Shown here: positions 1-11,063 of the stretch, piece by piece
How the letters are laid out: every line of letters starts with the position of its first letter
Position numbering within the stretch: the stretch's first letter is position 1
Origin: Kuschelorhynchus macadamiae
Lineage: Eukaryota; Arthropoda; Insecta; Coleoptera; Curculionidae
Direction: 5' to 3'
Length of the DNA: 64,000 nt
Assembly (NCBI GenBank): GCA_030620095.1
Contig: JAUTXW010000952.1
Coordinates: 516,001-580,000, forward strand
The notes under the pieces: model-generated
The model's input: the letters and a program-made list of their open reading frames with translations, nothing else
The model's database searches: none
What the model was told of the DNA's origin: nothing
Translations under genes and position numbers: made by a program

Positions 1-1199
1 AGATATTTAAGAACCCTTAAACTTAATCGACGGTTTCATGCATAGGAACGACCCTGTATACTGCGGCAATATACTAGATTTTTAAATTTTAATTGTTAAC
101 ATTTTCGAAAAATGTAAAACACAACAGGAATATGATATATTTGGACATCAGGTAATCTATATTTTGAGGCTGTTTTAGAAAATATAGGGAGTTTTATTGT
201 AAAAAAAAAAAAACGAATTAGATTTTTTTTCTGGTTTGCGATCCTATGTTTATTAAACCTGTATGACAACGAAAGCAGACAACTCAAATTTTGTCTTTTG
301 AGATTATTTCATACAGTAGACTATGCAGCGGTCGGAGTGACAAAATTAGTGACTCAAGTCACTGCCAAGACATACCACATTCAAAATATGCCTTATTTAT
401 CGACAAAAATATAAATATTAACAGTTTCAAAATGATTTTCGAGCATTAATTGAAGTGGTTTCGCAAACTACCTAATTTTATTAGAATAAAGGATATATTA
501 CATTACCCCCTGTTGTAATTAAGTTAATGCTCCTTCTTAAATACATTACACAGGCTCATTCGAAATAGAATGGATCGTTTAATCTTTATTTACTGTTAAC
601 CAATAGTAATTTACCTTATAAGTCTGGTAGGTGACTTATTACAATACGAGTAGTTTTACGCAGGAGTCTGGTATATAAACGAGTACTGTAATAATACCTA
701 ACTGACGTGTATCGTATAATATTTTATTTCATAATATCTTCATAATCTTTTTAAAATTAATAAAAAGCTAGGTATGTTTATTAAAATTTAAGAAATGTTA
801 GTTGACAATCTAACAATCGTATAACTTCAACGATGTTACAGCTATTGTTCTCACTATTAAATAAATAAAATCATTTTATTTCTTATATTTTTAAGTGAGA
901 ATATGTCAAAGTCAAACCTGACAAATAATCGCATCCTAATACAATAACATGGTGGTGTTGCTAGGGAACATTTTACGGTATCAGAAACTGTAATGTTCAA
1001 TTTACCGTATCAGCACAGGGTAAGTAGATGTACTATAGTAGACATTTTTCGGATATGCAGTAACGTCATTTTTTGCATCTTTGAAACAGTGAATTTACTA
1101 AAAAAGTTAGGTCTTTTCTTATTTCAACTAAAACTTGTTACGTTGACAAATCCTTAAGTGTGACCTTTCGAAACGTTAAAATAGTTTATCTATGCGTCG
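1..1199. other. AT-rich DNA, no gene seen
   Basis: Both strands carry only short, low-complexity open frames. I see no transposase, reverse transcriptase, splice-bounded exon, tRNA or clear repeat. A GTAAGT donor-like site occurs near 1020, but the ATG frame before it (from about 949) runs into a stop. Confidence 0.5.
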
Positions 1200-1790
1200 A
1201 AACTATTGAGGGCTTTACTCCACAGTCAAAACAAAGTCAATATTGAAAATGCCGAAAAAATTGGAAATAGACGACTAAGTGAGCAAAGCCAGCTTATTAT
1301 TCTTAATATATTAGCTTTTTGTGAGCTAGAGAGAATAGCATCCGCAACGAAAGTAGGTTCAAGAACGATTTTTAATTTAAGAAAAAATTGACTAAAATCG
1401 GACAAAATATTCAAATTATCATCAACAAAAAATAAAGAGCATATCAAGATAACCGACTACTTAAAAAGTAAGATCCGGGATATCATTTATCGCATGTATG
1501 CCCAAATAGAACATACAACCATAAAGTCTCTCCATCACAAACTAAATAATGATATGTCCATTCATTTCAACTATTCTATTATATTTCTGCGTAAGAGAAA
1601 TTGGCTTTTGATGGAACAGAAGTAACAACCTCAAGTATTTCCTGGATTTACCAGATGTTTTTAATAAAATAATCAAATTTTTGATGGAGTACATAAAAAA
1701 TATGAATTCACTAGAAAAGGGTTACTCCAGTCTTCCTTGATGAAACATGGATATTCAGTAAAGAGTCTTTTAGAAATACTAAATATGATG
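1200..1790 (+). pseudogene. Decayed Tc1/mariner (IS630-type) transposase, 5' half
   Basis: A cut-and-paste transposase remnant broken by stops and frameshifts. The first part (1206-1391) reads as a helix-turn-helix DNA-binding region with LSEQSQLIILNIL and SRTIFNLRKN. A second frame (about 1475-1620) reads IEHTTIKSLHHKLNND and FLRKRNWLL, matching the linker before the catalytic core in this family. A third frame (1721-1775) reads VTPVFLDETWIFSKESFR, where the D of DETW (1739-1741) is the first residue of the DDE triad. The remainder of the catalytic core is missing. It is the same family as the copies at 13837-14946 and 51690-52615. No terminal repeats were found, so the element boundaries are unknown. 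Confidence 0.7.
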
Positions 1791-3035
1791 ATACGCAAGC
1801 ATTTTGACTATATTTGTTTTTTATTTAATTTAGTTTTGTTGTGCATTTACATTAAGAGCATCGGTCGGCGTAAAATTTTTACTAATTTAAGGTTTTCTTT
1901 TAACCCAAATCATAAAAAAACTATGTTTATTATAGACAACTTTTTAACGGTATTTCAAAAATAAATAATATGAGAGTGTAGGAAAGTTATTATTTTTATT
2001 AAATATCAAAATATAGAAATGTTACAGGAATGTCGAAAATGGCTAAAAATCAGTAAATTTTGCACCATAAAAAATATTTATATTTATTTTTTTTGGCTTA
2101 AAATAACATTTTCACATCCCCATCACAATCAGGATTCTAAATCTTCAACAATAGTGTAATTTAATTGATAAAAATTTTTATTTTTAGATATTTAACAAAA
2201 ATAATTTGTTAAAATCCTATATTATTTATCTTCTAAATAATGTTGAGAAATTGTTAATATTAAACTTAGTTTTTTTTATAATTTTGATAAAAAAAAAACT
2301 TGAATTCGTGTGATGAAATGTGGTGAAATGAATCCATGTTCGTAAATATACTAGATTTCAAAATTATATATAAAAACAGATTTTTTTTTCTTTTGCTCTA
2401 GTGTTAAAACTGTTGATTTTTTTAGATTCTAGATACATCGTCGTCAACAGGTTTAAAAGAGAGCTAGTTTAGTTTTTAAAAGCAGCACAAAAAGATAATC
2501 CTGAATTAAAAAAAGATTAACTTTATGGCTTTCAGAAAAAATATTGCTAGGATTTGGAACAGAAAAAAGTATTTTTTTGACGAATATGTAAAACCTTTTG
2601 GTGTTATGGTTCTCTGCCTCCAACCATACCATTTTTTTTTTCAAATTTTAGTAAATTTTTACTTAAATTAAATATCCATCTTGAACTTACTTTTGTTGTG
2701 AACGCATTTTCAATGCCCAAGAAATTCATGCAACTTTATATTGTTTTCCTAGCTAAATAAAGGATATTTAGAAGAATAGGCTCTTTGCGTTTTAAAATGT
2801 TGTTAAAAAGGCATTTTTATCAACTTTTTTAGCACAGAAAATTTTTGGTTTTGTTATAAAATAGCTTAATATAAAATTTTATAATAAAAATACATTTTGT
2901 ACGTTTTTTTATAAATCAATCACTTTTCATATTTTCTTTTTTATTTAATTATATAACTGTATATAGCATATTTTTAAATGTCTGCATAGCATAATGAACT
3001 GTAAAGTTATTAAAATTATTATTTATCCTTCTTAA
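1791..3035. other. AT-rich DNA, no gene seen
   Basis: Very AT-rich with long T and A runs. Short ORFs here (for example 2453-2644 on the minus strand) look like composition artefacts. No repeat boundary was recognised. Confidence 0.5.
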
Positions 3036-3149
3036 TGGCAGCCACACACCAGCACGATCTTGGACGCGATCATTGCCACCGTGGCGGCCAAATGACAGCA
3101 TATGATGCCACCGTGATTACAGCCGAGAACGCTTTAGTGTGTGCATTCC
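3036..3149. mobile_element. 114-bp piggyBac-like MITE with TTAA duplication
   Basis: TTAA stands immediately on both sides (3032-3035 and 3150-3153), the target duplication expected for piggyBac-type elements. The ends are imperfect inverted repeats: the left begins TGGCAGCCACACACCAG and the right, read inverted, begins GGAATGCACACACTAAAG. The inside is much more GC-rich than its surroundings. No coding capacity. Confidence 0.55.
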
Positions 3150-3384
3150 TTAAATAACTTGGTACATTAACCGATAACAGCTAAGAAATACGTTCTTTTT
3201 GTGCTGTCGTTACGTCACTGCACATCGGAAATAATTCTACTAGAGATAGTATAAAATAAAAAAGTATATTTTGACTCTAGGATCTAGAAGAAAGGCGATC
3301 TCGATGTGGCTGATTAGCAATTCTCAATTCTCTAGCCGTTAATAGGGAATATGGAGGCGAATATTCGCATGTAAAAGTTGGATC

Positions 3385-3569
3385 CTAATCGCAATTTTTG
3401 GATAATACTCCTGCTCTCTTCAGTGAATCTCGAACATTGGTAAAATCCGAAACAATTTTATCAACCACATAACCATAAATATTCACTAAGATTATACACG
3501 AAAGAATATTTAAAAATAAGCCGGAAATGATTGCAACATAGTTCGGCTTTGAGTTTGTCCTGGTCACTA
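3385..3569 (-). CDS. Candidate terminal exon of an unknown membrane protein
   Basis: The open frame codes VTRTNSKPNYVAIISGLF and onward, ending in LSKNCD and a stop. Residues 12-37 or so (YVAIISGLFLNILSCIILVN and onward) form one strong hydrophobic helix that could span a membrane, followed by a charged tail (DKIVSDFTNVRDSLKRAG). There is no ATG at the frame's beginning. Instead a tandem acceptor TTAGTAG lies just upstream, giving exon starts at 3569 or 3566 that keep the same frame. Either acceptor needs an incoming phase-1 exon, which is what the exon at 19807-19855 supplies. The pyrimidine tract is weak. I do not recognise the protein family, and it could still be a chance ORF in AT-rich DNA. 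Confidence 0.33.
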
Positions 3570-3609
3570 CTAATACAAGGTTGTAGATATTTAAGTAAAT
3601 ATGTATAAT

Positions 3610-4095
3610 ATGTATGTTTTGTTAATTTTCAAAAAGCATTCGACAGTGACATGAAAAACTGATACAGATACTAAAAGATACAATAGATGGAAAAGAAAAT
3701 TCGAATTCTAGCAAATCTCTATTGGAATAAGACTGCTAGTGTTAGAATTATATTGTAACACTCACTAGACAGGAAATCACTGTGAAACGATGTGCGTTCG
3801 CCAGAGTTTACAAACTGTTTCAAATATATCTACTCTGAGATGATTTGGCATGAAACTATTGAGGAATTCAACGAATGACTAAAGCTGAATGGGGAATTAA
3901 TAAATAATATTCGGTAAGCCGACGACACAGTCGTTCTTGCCACCAGAACCGAAGAACTCCAAATACTAATGAATAGATAAGTGAACAATATATATTGAGT
4001 CAAACTATCTCAAACACCAAGTATATGCTGATCCTCAAAGGCAAGGCTTCATCCGAACTGCTGAAATGAAACTGACTTTTAAAACTTTCAAGCCA
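3610..4095 (+). pseudogene. Non-LTR retrotransposon (LINE) reverse transcriptase fragment
   Basis: A degenerate reverse transcriptase palm domain. In order it shows a VNFQKAFDSD block near 3622 (first catalytic Asp region), ILANLYWNKTASVRI near 3705-3750, and the catalytic YADD region at about 3914-3935, read as stop-ADDTVVLATRTEELQILMNR. The tyrosine codon of YADD has become TAA. Multiple stops and frameshifts show it is dead. Endonuclease, zinc knuckle and 3' tail are absent, so it is an internal fragment. Confidence 0.7.
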
Positions 4096-4484
4096 TCTTA
4101 CATTTTGGGAGGTGATTACGAAATGAGATAAATCTATACAAAATTTTCTGAAAATGGTGTTTTATATTTTAGCACTTAGTTACAGCTGAAATACAAGTTG
4201 TAGGATTTTTCTTCTATTAACTTTTAAGAATAGCAAACATTTTTAGAAATTAATAAAAAGTTGAAAAAAATACATAATCTAGAATTGTTTAATGGAGCAC
4301 ACTATATGTTATTAACTCATTAAATATGTTTATTTTTACCGATTATAAATATACTAGGTTTGATACCATTATCCTTAAAAACAACCCAGAAAATTGACAA
4401 AAAAACGTGCTATAAGAGACATTGTATATTCCTACCGATTCTACGTTTTTTGGTGTAGGGGAAAATGCTCTCTCTCTCTCTAAA

Positions 4485-4724
4485 GCCCGCTACTCACTAT
4501 TCGTTGATTCGTCCATTCATCCGCATAATGTGGAACCATTCGTCCGAATCTAATCTTTGGCGTTTTGTGCTTTTCCTAACATTGACATGGGAACGAACTA
4601 AATAAAAATTGAGGAATACTGAGAATGAAATATTTGTCAGTTCGTTGATTCGCCAATTCGTTCATTCAAACGAATTGACGAATCGAATGTCTGCGGACAA
4701 ATGAACGAATAGTGAATAACAGGC
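4485..4724. mobile_element. 240-bp MITE-like inverted-repeat element
   Basis: The first 21 bases (GCCCGCTACTCACTATTCGTT) and the inverted last 21 match with three transitions. Inside, ATTCG/CGAAT words recur and can fold back (4640-4690). No coding capacity. A target duplication is not clear, so the superfamily cannot be assigned. A short TC tract (4470-4481) abuts the left end. Confidence 0.5.
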
Positions 4725-4794
4725 CAAACGAACTGCGTCTTATGGCAGAATTTTAATCAATTTTCTCGGTTGATAGTTTATTTAAGCTAAAAAA

Positions 4795-5545
4795 ATGCTC
4801 CAAATGGATTCGTCCGATGAGTTACTAGAATCTCTTCTAGAAACAGCAAGAAATTTAGATTTATTGCCCGAAAGTCCAATGTCAGGTATAAAAAAGAATA
4901 CAGAGAATTGGTGTCCAGAAAAAGGCGCAAAAAGTTTAAAAAAGGCCCTTCTAGCTTTTTTTAAACCTGATCAAGATAATAATAGCAATGCTAAAAAATG
5001 TACTGGAAATTAAAAAATCTAGAAATCAGCCAGGTATTTAAAGTTAACATTATATCTCAAAAAACAAAGAGACCAAAATATTTGTTAAAGATGAAATATC
5101 AAGGTCTATATCTGAGACACCCAATAATATTTTTAATAACAAAGGAGACTGCTTTATTTGGTTTAGCAGGCGCATGTCAAAAAGAAGAACTAACCTGTTT
5201 GTTAAAATTGCGGATCCAAAAAATTATACTAGTAAAAGTTTCGTGATATCTGGTGAGGCAAATGATAAAAAATATGTATCAATCTACAGGAAACATGTCA
5301 ACCTTCGTGAACCTAACACTCCACAGGGCAGATTTATCGTCAATTACAAAAAATATGTTTGACAAATCCAGAATAGATATGCCGGTCATTCCTTCCGCCG
5401 ATCTTTGGTAACCATGAGAAGCTGAAAATCTAGCTCGGTCGGGGAAGGATGCTAAGAAAAATGTCAAATAAGATATTACGTTAAAAATCTTCCGCAAATT
5501 GCGTATCAACATTAGCGACCAGCAGCTTGCAAACTGACTTGACTC
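4795..5545 (+). pseudogene. Crypton-type tyrosine recombinase, frameshifted remnant
   Basis: The ATG at 4795 opens a frame (MLQMDSSDELLESLLETA, then WCPEKGAKSLKKALLAFF) that resembles the SAM-like N-terminal core-binding domain of Crypton/phage-integrase-like proteins common in animal genomes. After frameshifts, 5165-5362 codes KKYVSIYRKHVNLREPNTPQ, similar to the stretch before the catalytic half. At 5381-5401 it reads AGHSFRR, the H-x-x-R catalytic motif of tyrosine recombinases, followed by SSSVGEG-like residues that match the region before the catalytic Tyr. A deletion has removed part of the domain between these motifs. Cryptons move by tyrosine recombination and lack inverted repeats, and none are seen here. 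Family assignment rests on motif resemblance only. Confidence 0.55.
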
Positions 5546-5769
5546 TACCGTCTTTCAGTAAAATTCTCGAAAATGATAAGGTGGAATCTACGTGCCTACT
5601 GAACGCACATTATGGTCCCCCAGAACTCAAAATCTATTGTCATCAACTATCAACCTTGAGTTATTTCCGCCTGTTCTTTAAAATAAAAATAAAATTGTTA
5701 AAATTATATTTTTTCCTCACGGTCGTAGAAAAAAATTCGTTCCTAACCCATTCGCAAAGTGTCCTTTCC

Positions 5770-5905
5770 GCACTCGACTGATTGACTTGTTCAAATGCAG
5801 TAGTGTGAGGAAAAGTACCACTTTTCGCACTAGTTAGGAAAATAACTATTTCTCAAAGCTGTGCGACGTATTGCCTCCTTTCTTAGTTGTCCACCCTGTA
5901 CAGGG
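5770..5905 (+). repeat. Direct repeat flanking the mariner-like element, copy 1
   Basis: The segment containing TTAGGAAAATAACTATTTC, AAGCTGTGC and CACCCTGTACAG recurs in the same orientation at 7640-7772, on the other side of the element at 5943-7570. It may be a second, older repeat into which the mariner-like element inserted, or one end of a composite element. Confidence 0.55.
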
Positions 5906-5942
5906 TCATCATTTATATCGTCACCTATTTTCAGGATTTATT

Positions 5943-7570
5943 TTTGTAGTTAGAATAAAATAGTAAATACAAAAGTTGTATGGATTTCAGCGAACTTCCT
6001 AGAAAAAATAACTTTGAATATACATGGTGAATCAGAAACTAGTGGCGAACCAAATTTTGTTTTTTTTAAATGAAATGCCCTGCATATGTTTGATATTTTT
6101 TTCAAAAATGTGTGATATGTCTATAATTGGATTGGTAGTTTTTGAGATATTCGACTTTAAAATGCCCCCTTATCCTAGTTCATTTACGTGAAATCGTGTC
6201 TAAGGTCTCTTGCTGGTACTGACATTGTCAGATCAGCAAAATGGGCTATTCCATTGAAGACAAATTAAATATAATACGTTTATATTATGTCAATAATTGA
6301 AACCCTAACCACACTCAAAATAAGTATCATAGGCAATTTCCCGGTAATAAAGAATAAGAATATCAGAGGTCCGAGAATACGTCCCAACCCGAACAAAGAT
6401 ATATAGTAAACAAATTTGAAGATAAAAGAGTTTAAATAGAAGAAGAATAGTAAATCCAAACGAAAACTTTGACTTAAGCGTGTTGCTATTCTTTACAAGT
6501 ACATTATTGTTGTTGGTTTTCGATGCTTAAGACTATATCTAACTGAAAAAAATAAGCGACAAAGATTAATTTTTTGTCAAGAAATTTTAAGATGTTTGCT
6601 CTTTATACACAAATACTTTTTACCGATGAAGCTACACTTACTACTAATGGTATGTTTAATCGTCGCAGTAAACATTTCTGGGCGACAAACAATCCTCGTA
6701 TAATTCAACTAGCCAAAAGTCAAGGACGACAAAGTTTAAATGTATGGCGTAGCATTCTAAAAAATAAGGTTATCGGACCAATCTTTTTCAGTGAAAGTCT
6801 TACTGGTGTCAGATATCTCCAATATCTGGAAAATGATATATAACAGCAGTTAGATAACATTCCTTTAAATCAGAGATTTACATTCATTTGGAAACAGGAT
6901 GGCAGCTTGCAACGCAATCGGAAATTATGATCTGTAGATTGGACGAAATGGACATATAAGATGGTGAGCAAACACCTGACGCCGCTTGACGCATTTCTGT
7001 GGGGTTATCTAAAAAACGAAATTTACTACAATAGCCCCGAAAATACAGCTGTATTGGTATAGAGAATTAAGGAAGAAATTGCAAGATTAAACGAAAGTCA
7101 CACTGATTTTATTTTTAACTGCATTAATCGCACATTGTTACAAAATATTGAGAGGTTCTTCGTCGACCAATTCCATTTTAATATTTTTTCTTTCATTTTA
7201 TCAACTTTATTTAGTATTTATTGTTCGTAATAAAATATTTTTTTACCTTAAAATCATATTAATCATTTTTTACATTATTATTATCAAGACACCTTAGACA
7301 CGATTTAATTTATATTAACTAGGATATTATATGATGAATTTCAGTTAAGGGGGAGTTTTGAAGTTGAATAGCTCAAAAACTATCGATAGACATATAACAC
7401 ATTTTTGGAAAGGGAATAAGGAAGATCTGAAAAATCAAAAATATACAGTGGATTTTATTAAAAAAAAAAAACAAAACTCACTGACTCACCCTGTATATTC
7501 AAAATTATTTTTTCTAGGAAGTTCCCTGAAATCCATACAACTTTCGTATTTATTTTTGTTTCAGAAAACA
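5943..7570 (+). mobile_element. Mariner-like transposon with ~230-bp terminal inverted repeats
   Basis: The left arm (5943-6175) and the right arm (7345-7570) are inverted copies. Shared words are AAAGTTGTATGGATTTCAG, GAACTTCCTAGAAAAAATAA, the ATATACAGGGTGA-like motif typical of insect mariner ends, and AAAATGTGTGATATGTCTAT. The element is about 1.6 kb and holds a decayed transposase. A shorter relative lies at 16514-17285 on the other strand. Confidence 0.7.
6241..7190 (+). pseudogene. Mariner-like transposase, decayed
   Basis: The frame starts MGYSIEDKLNIIRLYYVNN, an N-terminal helix-turn-helix. After frameshifts, 6574-6840 gives LFTDEATLTTNGMFNRRSKH (TDE holds the first catalytic Asp), then SLNVWRSILKNKVIGPIFF and YLQYLENDI. 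The expected block FTFIxQQDGAPAH reads FTFIWKQDGSLQ near 6880, holding the second Asp. About 6975-7190 gives HLTPLDAFLWGYLKNEIYYN (the third Asp of the PxD-x-x-P-L-D-x-F-x-WG block), followed by a helical tail. Stops and frameshifts mean no functional enzyme. It sits inside the inverted repeats of 5943-7570. Confidence 0.7.
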
Positions 7571-7639
7571 GTAAAAATATGAGAGCTAAGGTTGCCATCT
7601 TCTACATTCCTAAAATCATTTCCGTACTCCACTGGTTGA

Positions 7640-7772
7640 CCGAACTCTGCTATGAGTCGTTAGTTCAAAACTGCAGTGGCGTGCGTACCACTCTCCGCGT
7701 TTCTTAGGAAAATAACTATTTCCTAAAGCTGTGCAACGTGTTGCCTTCTTTTTTAGTGGCCCACCCTGTACA
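7640..7772 (+). repeat. Direct repeat flanking the mariner-like element, copy 2
   Basis: Second copy of the segment at 5770-5905, same orientation. It ends in CACCCTGTACAG just before the 299-bp element at 7799-8097. Confidence 0.55.
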
Positions 7773-7798
7773 GAAAAAGCCTAAAAATGTGTGAGAGC

Positions 7799-8097
7799 TA
7801 GAGTTGCCAACTTTTACAAATGTCAAATCGGGACACTTAAGAGGGAATGACAACCAACTATTATTAACTAATGATTTTAAAAAAAAGTTCCCGTACCTTG
7901 AAAAAAACAAAAAAATATGAGTGAATGAGGCACACCTCTGCATCCGTTTTGAATTTGGGTATTGTAATCTCTTATCTATGATTCGGTATAAGGTGCAATT
8001 CGATTCCTAGAGAATCCCGGTTAAATTATTTTTTGCCTGGGCACCGGACCTCATTTGGGGGTAATCTCGGTCAAATCCGGACGGATGGCAACCCTAA
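7799..8097. mobile_element. 299-bp hAT-like MITE with 7-8 bp target duplication
   Basis: TGAGAGC precedes (7792-7798) and follows (8098-8104) the element exactly. With one mismatch the duplication is 8 bp, the hAT length. The ends are inverted: the left starts TAGAGTTGCCAAC and the right, inverted, starts TTAGGGTTGCCATCC. The right part (CCGGACGGATGGCAACCCTA) resembles a widespread insect repeat end. No coding capacity. Confidence 0.6.
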
Positions 8098-8104
8098 TGA
8101 GAGC

Positions 8105-8396
8105 CAAAATAGCAACACTTTTTGTAAAGCTTCAAAGAAAATGTATAATAAACATTGGTTATTTGGTAACATTACTAATACAAACAATAAAAGCATGAAC
8201 TGAGATTTAAAAAAATACAAGGATAACAATGGCCTACACTCATTCATCGGACACACGAAGTTGTAAACAATAACACACCGCCCGACTAAAAATAACCGAT
8301 CAATTCCGACTATTCGCCTAAAAACACCACCTGCAACAATTTTGCGTTGGCCAAAAGTATGTGGTGTTTACCGTATTTTATTTATAGAGACTCGAA
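8105..8396. other. Short AT-rich gap, nothing recognised
   Basis: Spacer between the 299-bp element and the GC-rich island. No motif stands out. Confidence 0.4.
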
Positions 8397-8640
8397 CTAT
8401 GGTATAAAAACGGTTTTCTTTGGAAAACGGCAACTACGATGAGCGCGAACGGGAAGCTGATTGGTGGACTTTTTTCGGGAAATTTGCGCGTTGAAAGCCG
8501 GGAATCGACTGCCGAATTTCTCCTTAAAATCTATTATTGGCAACCGAAAGCCGGCAGGTGCCAAAAAATTGGCTGACCGGGAGGCCGGGCTGGTTTGTTT
8601 TATTATTGGGCCGATTATAAATGCTTCACACACTTGACAC
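8397..8640 (+). promoter_or_regulatory. GC-rich island with four inverted CCAAT boxes and a TATA box
   Basis: This stretch is visibly richer in G+C than the surrounding DNA. On the plus strand ATTGG (CCAAT on the minus strand) occurs at 8460, 8536, 8568 and 8605, followed by TTATAAAT at 8615-8622. CCAAT boxes act in either orientation and normally lie upstream of a TATA box, so the arrangement resembles a plus-strand core promoter with start near 8645-8650. No obvious coding exon follows: the ORFs here (for example 8397-8633 minus) are shadows of the higher GC content. It could instead be an unidentified repeat end. Confidence 0.35.
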
Positions 8641-8934
8641 TGACTAACATAACTACGACTACTGGGTGGACAAAAAAAAATTTAAAAACAAGAACGAGCT
8701 GATTAAAAAGAAAATTCGATTTCGTGGCTCTGCGTACAGGGTTTCTGTCTATATTTGGAGGTGGTATACAAGCTTTTCTTTTAGCCGAAATGTTAAACAT
8801 TTTTAAGGTTAAGAAATGACAATTGCAAATTTAATAAACTGTTATCGACTTTGTTATTGTTTCATTAAATAGTTCTCGAATATAGATATGAAAAGCACAC
8901 GAACAAAATGACTCTAATAAAAATTACTGCTATC

Positions 8935-9115
8935 TGTTACGAGCTCGAATATATGATATTTTGTTAATGACAATAAAAGTTTGGTAGGACAAGACTCCTA
9001 CTGACCAAAAAAAAAACATAAAAATGGGTCATCAAATACACGAGTTAATGTTTTTTAATGATAGCTTCTGTTACGACAACAAAAACCAAGTTAGGACAAG
9101 AGTCCTATTGCAGCT
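8935..9115 (+). repeat. Duplicated hairpin motif
   Basis: Two similar units, each with GTTACGA followed by a small hairpin. The first (about 8992-9001) is GTAGGA-CAAGAC-TCCTAC. The second (9092-9107) is TAGGAC-AAGA-GTCCTA. The stems differ in register but both pair perfectly. Confidence 0.4.
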
Positions 9116-9479
9116 ATACCTAAAAAATCAAATATCAAATTATACTAGATTATTTCCTTCATTATAAATGATTAAATACCCGGGCCTGTTTAACCGCGAT
9201 TAAATTTTCGTCCTCTATATTTTTTTCGGTTATCACTTATTTTTATACTTCTTGTCAAGAGTTTATAAAAAACAATAATAATTTTGATTTCAGTAAAAAT
9301 ACCAACTTTCATTGGAATTTTCATACAAATATTTTGACATGAGGCCACAAAATTACGTCAAAATTTGATATGTTTACATGTCGACAATTGATAAGAATTG
9401 TTTAACGTGTTATTAGGAAGCGTAACCAAGGTAACAGAAACACAAACATTATCTAGGAGGCGCAATTTTAAAACGTATA

Positions 9480-10390
9480 TTTTTTGTATTTCTTTAGAAT
9501 TTCAGATAAAATGAATTCACATTTTAGTAATATTTTTCGTGATACTAGCGATCTGGCAATTCAGAGAAGTGTATGAATTAACACTGTAAAAACTCATGCC
9601 TCAATAGCGGCACAGTCTTCTGACTTTGTTACTATTTGTATAAAGGTACCAAAGATGATGAATTGGCTTTAATATTGAAAGACTGGGGGTTTAATATGCG
9701 GAAGAAATAAAGAAGAATTCTTCAACAAAACTTAATAAAAAGAAAGGAAAGTCCTTCTGTGTTAAGTAATGGGAACATCTGAAAATAGACGAATTGAGGG
9801 TTGAGAAGCAACTTTCAGCCAGAGAAGTTACTTTAAAGAAGAAGCCGACCATGAAGGAAATCCCACAGGTAAAAACGTTAAAAATCTTATTTTTCTAGAG
9901 CCATCATTTTTTCTTATTATAGGTAGAATAGTATATAATCCCATATCAACTAAAAATGTGAGGAGACAAAAAACTCACCGACAGCAAATGATTGGTTCTA
10001 AAGAGTAGAAATCAAAAACGTTCTTAAAAAAATATTTAAGAAGCTTCTCAGCAAGAGAGGGGATAATATTAGATAACATTCCTACCCCTGAAGCCTTTTT
10101 GGTAGAAACCCGAATCTACTAGATGGTACAAGAATTGTCCAATAGGCAAAAATCAAATTTCAAAATAGATTCAAGATACACTACAGAGAGTCGGAATTAA
10201 GAGAGCAATAAATCAAAATGAAACCATATATTAAAATGGATCCTAGTCACAACCTGGATATGATGAACAAAATGAAAAACATGGATGATATTAAAACAAC
10301 AGGTCCATTAAGAACTGTCAACAATCAATCAACCTCTGTTCCATTTTCATCTGCCGAATCATCTTCATTAAATACCAATGTTTAGTGTAA
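9480..10390 (+). pseudogene. Broken coding remnant of unknown origin
   Basis: Fragments in different frames look protein-coding. About 9640-9705 reads YKGTKDDELALILKDWGFNM. Around 9795-9870 it reads LKIDELRVEKQLSAREVTLK, a charged, coiled-coil-like stretch. A final 58-codon ATG frame (10218-10385) has MDPSHNLDMMNKMKNMDD and a Ser/Thr-rich end. A CAG|GTAAAA-like donor (9867-9870) and TTATAG acceptor (about 9923) could bound an intron. I do not recognise the family. Stops in the first part argue for a pseudogene or a retroelement ORF1 remnant. Confidence 0.3.
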
Positions 10391-11063
10391 AAATAACAAT
10401 AAAAAACAACCATTTACATCCTACTGACACTGCAGTTTTTCTTTACAATTGTACTTATTTATAATTTTATATGTACTTGTACCCAAAGTATTAAATTTAG
10501 TAAAATGTTAAAGAATTTAAAATTTTATTATCAATAAAATTCTTTGTTAATGGCTTTAATTTAAGTGATTCAGGAAATAATCTAGCCATATATCACTCGA
10601 TCTATAAATTGAAATGGATTAAACTATACAAATACTTTTTGCATTATTTTGTTTTTTGGAAAATCGTTTCATGCACAATAATTTGAGAAAACTATTGTGT
10701 ATTTAACTATTTTTCCAGCTAAATCATGCTCAAAATATGTTGGATAGATTCATCGAACTGAATGTATACGTCTCGTGATATGAATATCATGTCGTTAACA
10801 TTATAGATTTATTTAATATTTATTTCTTTATATAATTTGTGACATTCTATTCTGCAAATTGTAATACTGTCAACAACTGCAAATTGTAGAATCAGTCACG
10901 AGTCACGACGCACAAACTCTATATGTGGTCTTGTTTCCAGCATAATCATAGTTCAAACAATGCCTCCCGGGATAAACAAATAAACATAACTCAAAGGCTA
11001 TATTTCTACAAAGTTTCAAATTTATATATTGTAAATTGCAAAAGTTATTAACATTTGCAAAAA
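10391..11063. other. AT-rich DNA, no gene seen
   Basis: Several AATAAA-like signals near 10400-10540 follow the coding remnant. Nothing else was recognised. Confidence 0.4.

Noticed and set aside
949..1030. Possible plus-strand exon with GTAAGT donor
   Set aside because: The ATG frame meets a stop before the donor and no acceptor or partner exon was found.
5527..5781. 84-codon plus-strand ORF after the Crypton remnant
   Set aside because: Covers the recombinase tail and the start of the direct repeat in a mixed frame, with a hydrophobic AT-driven end.
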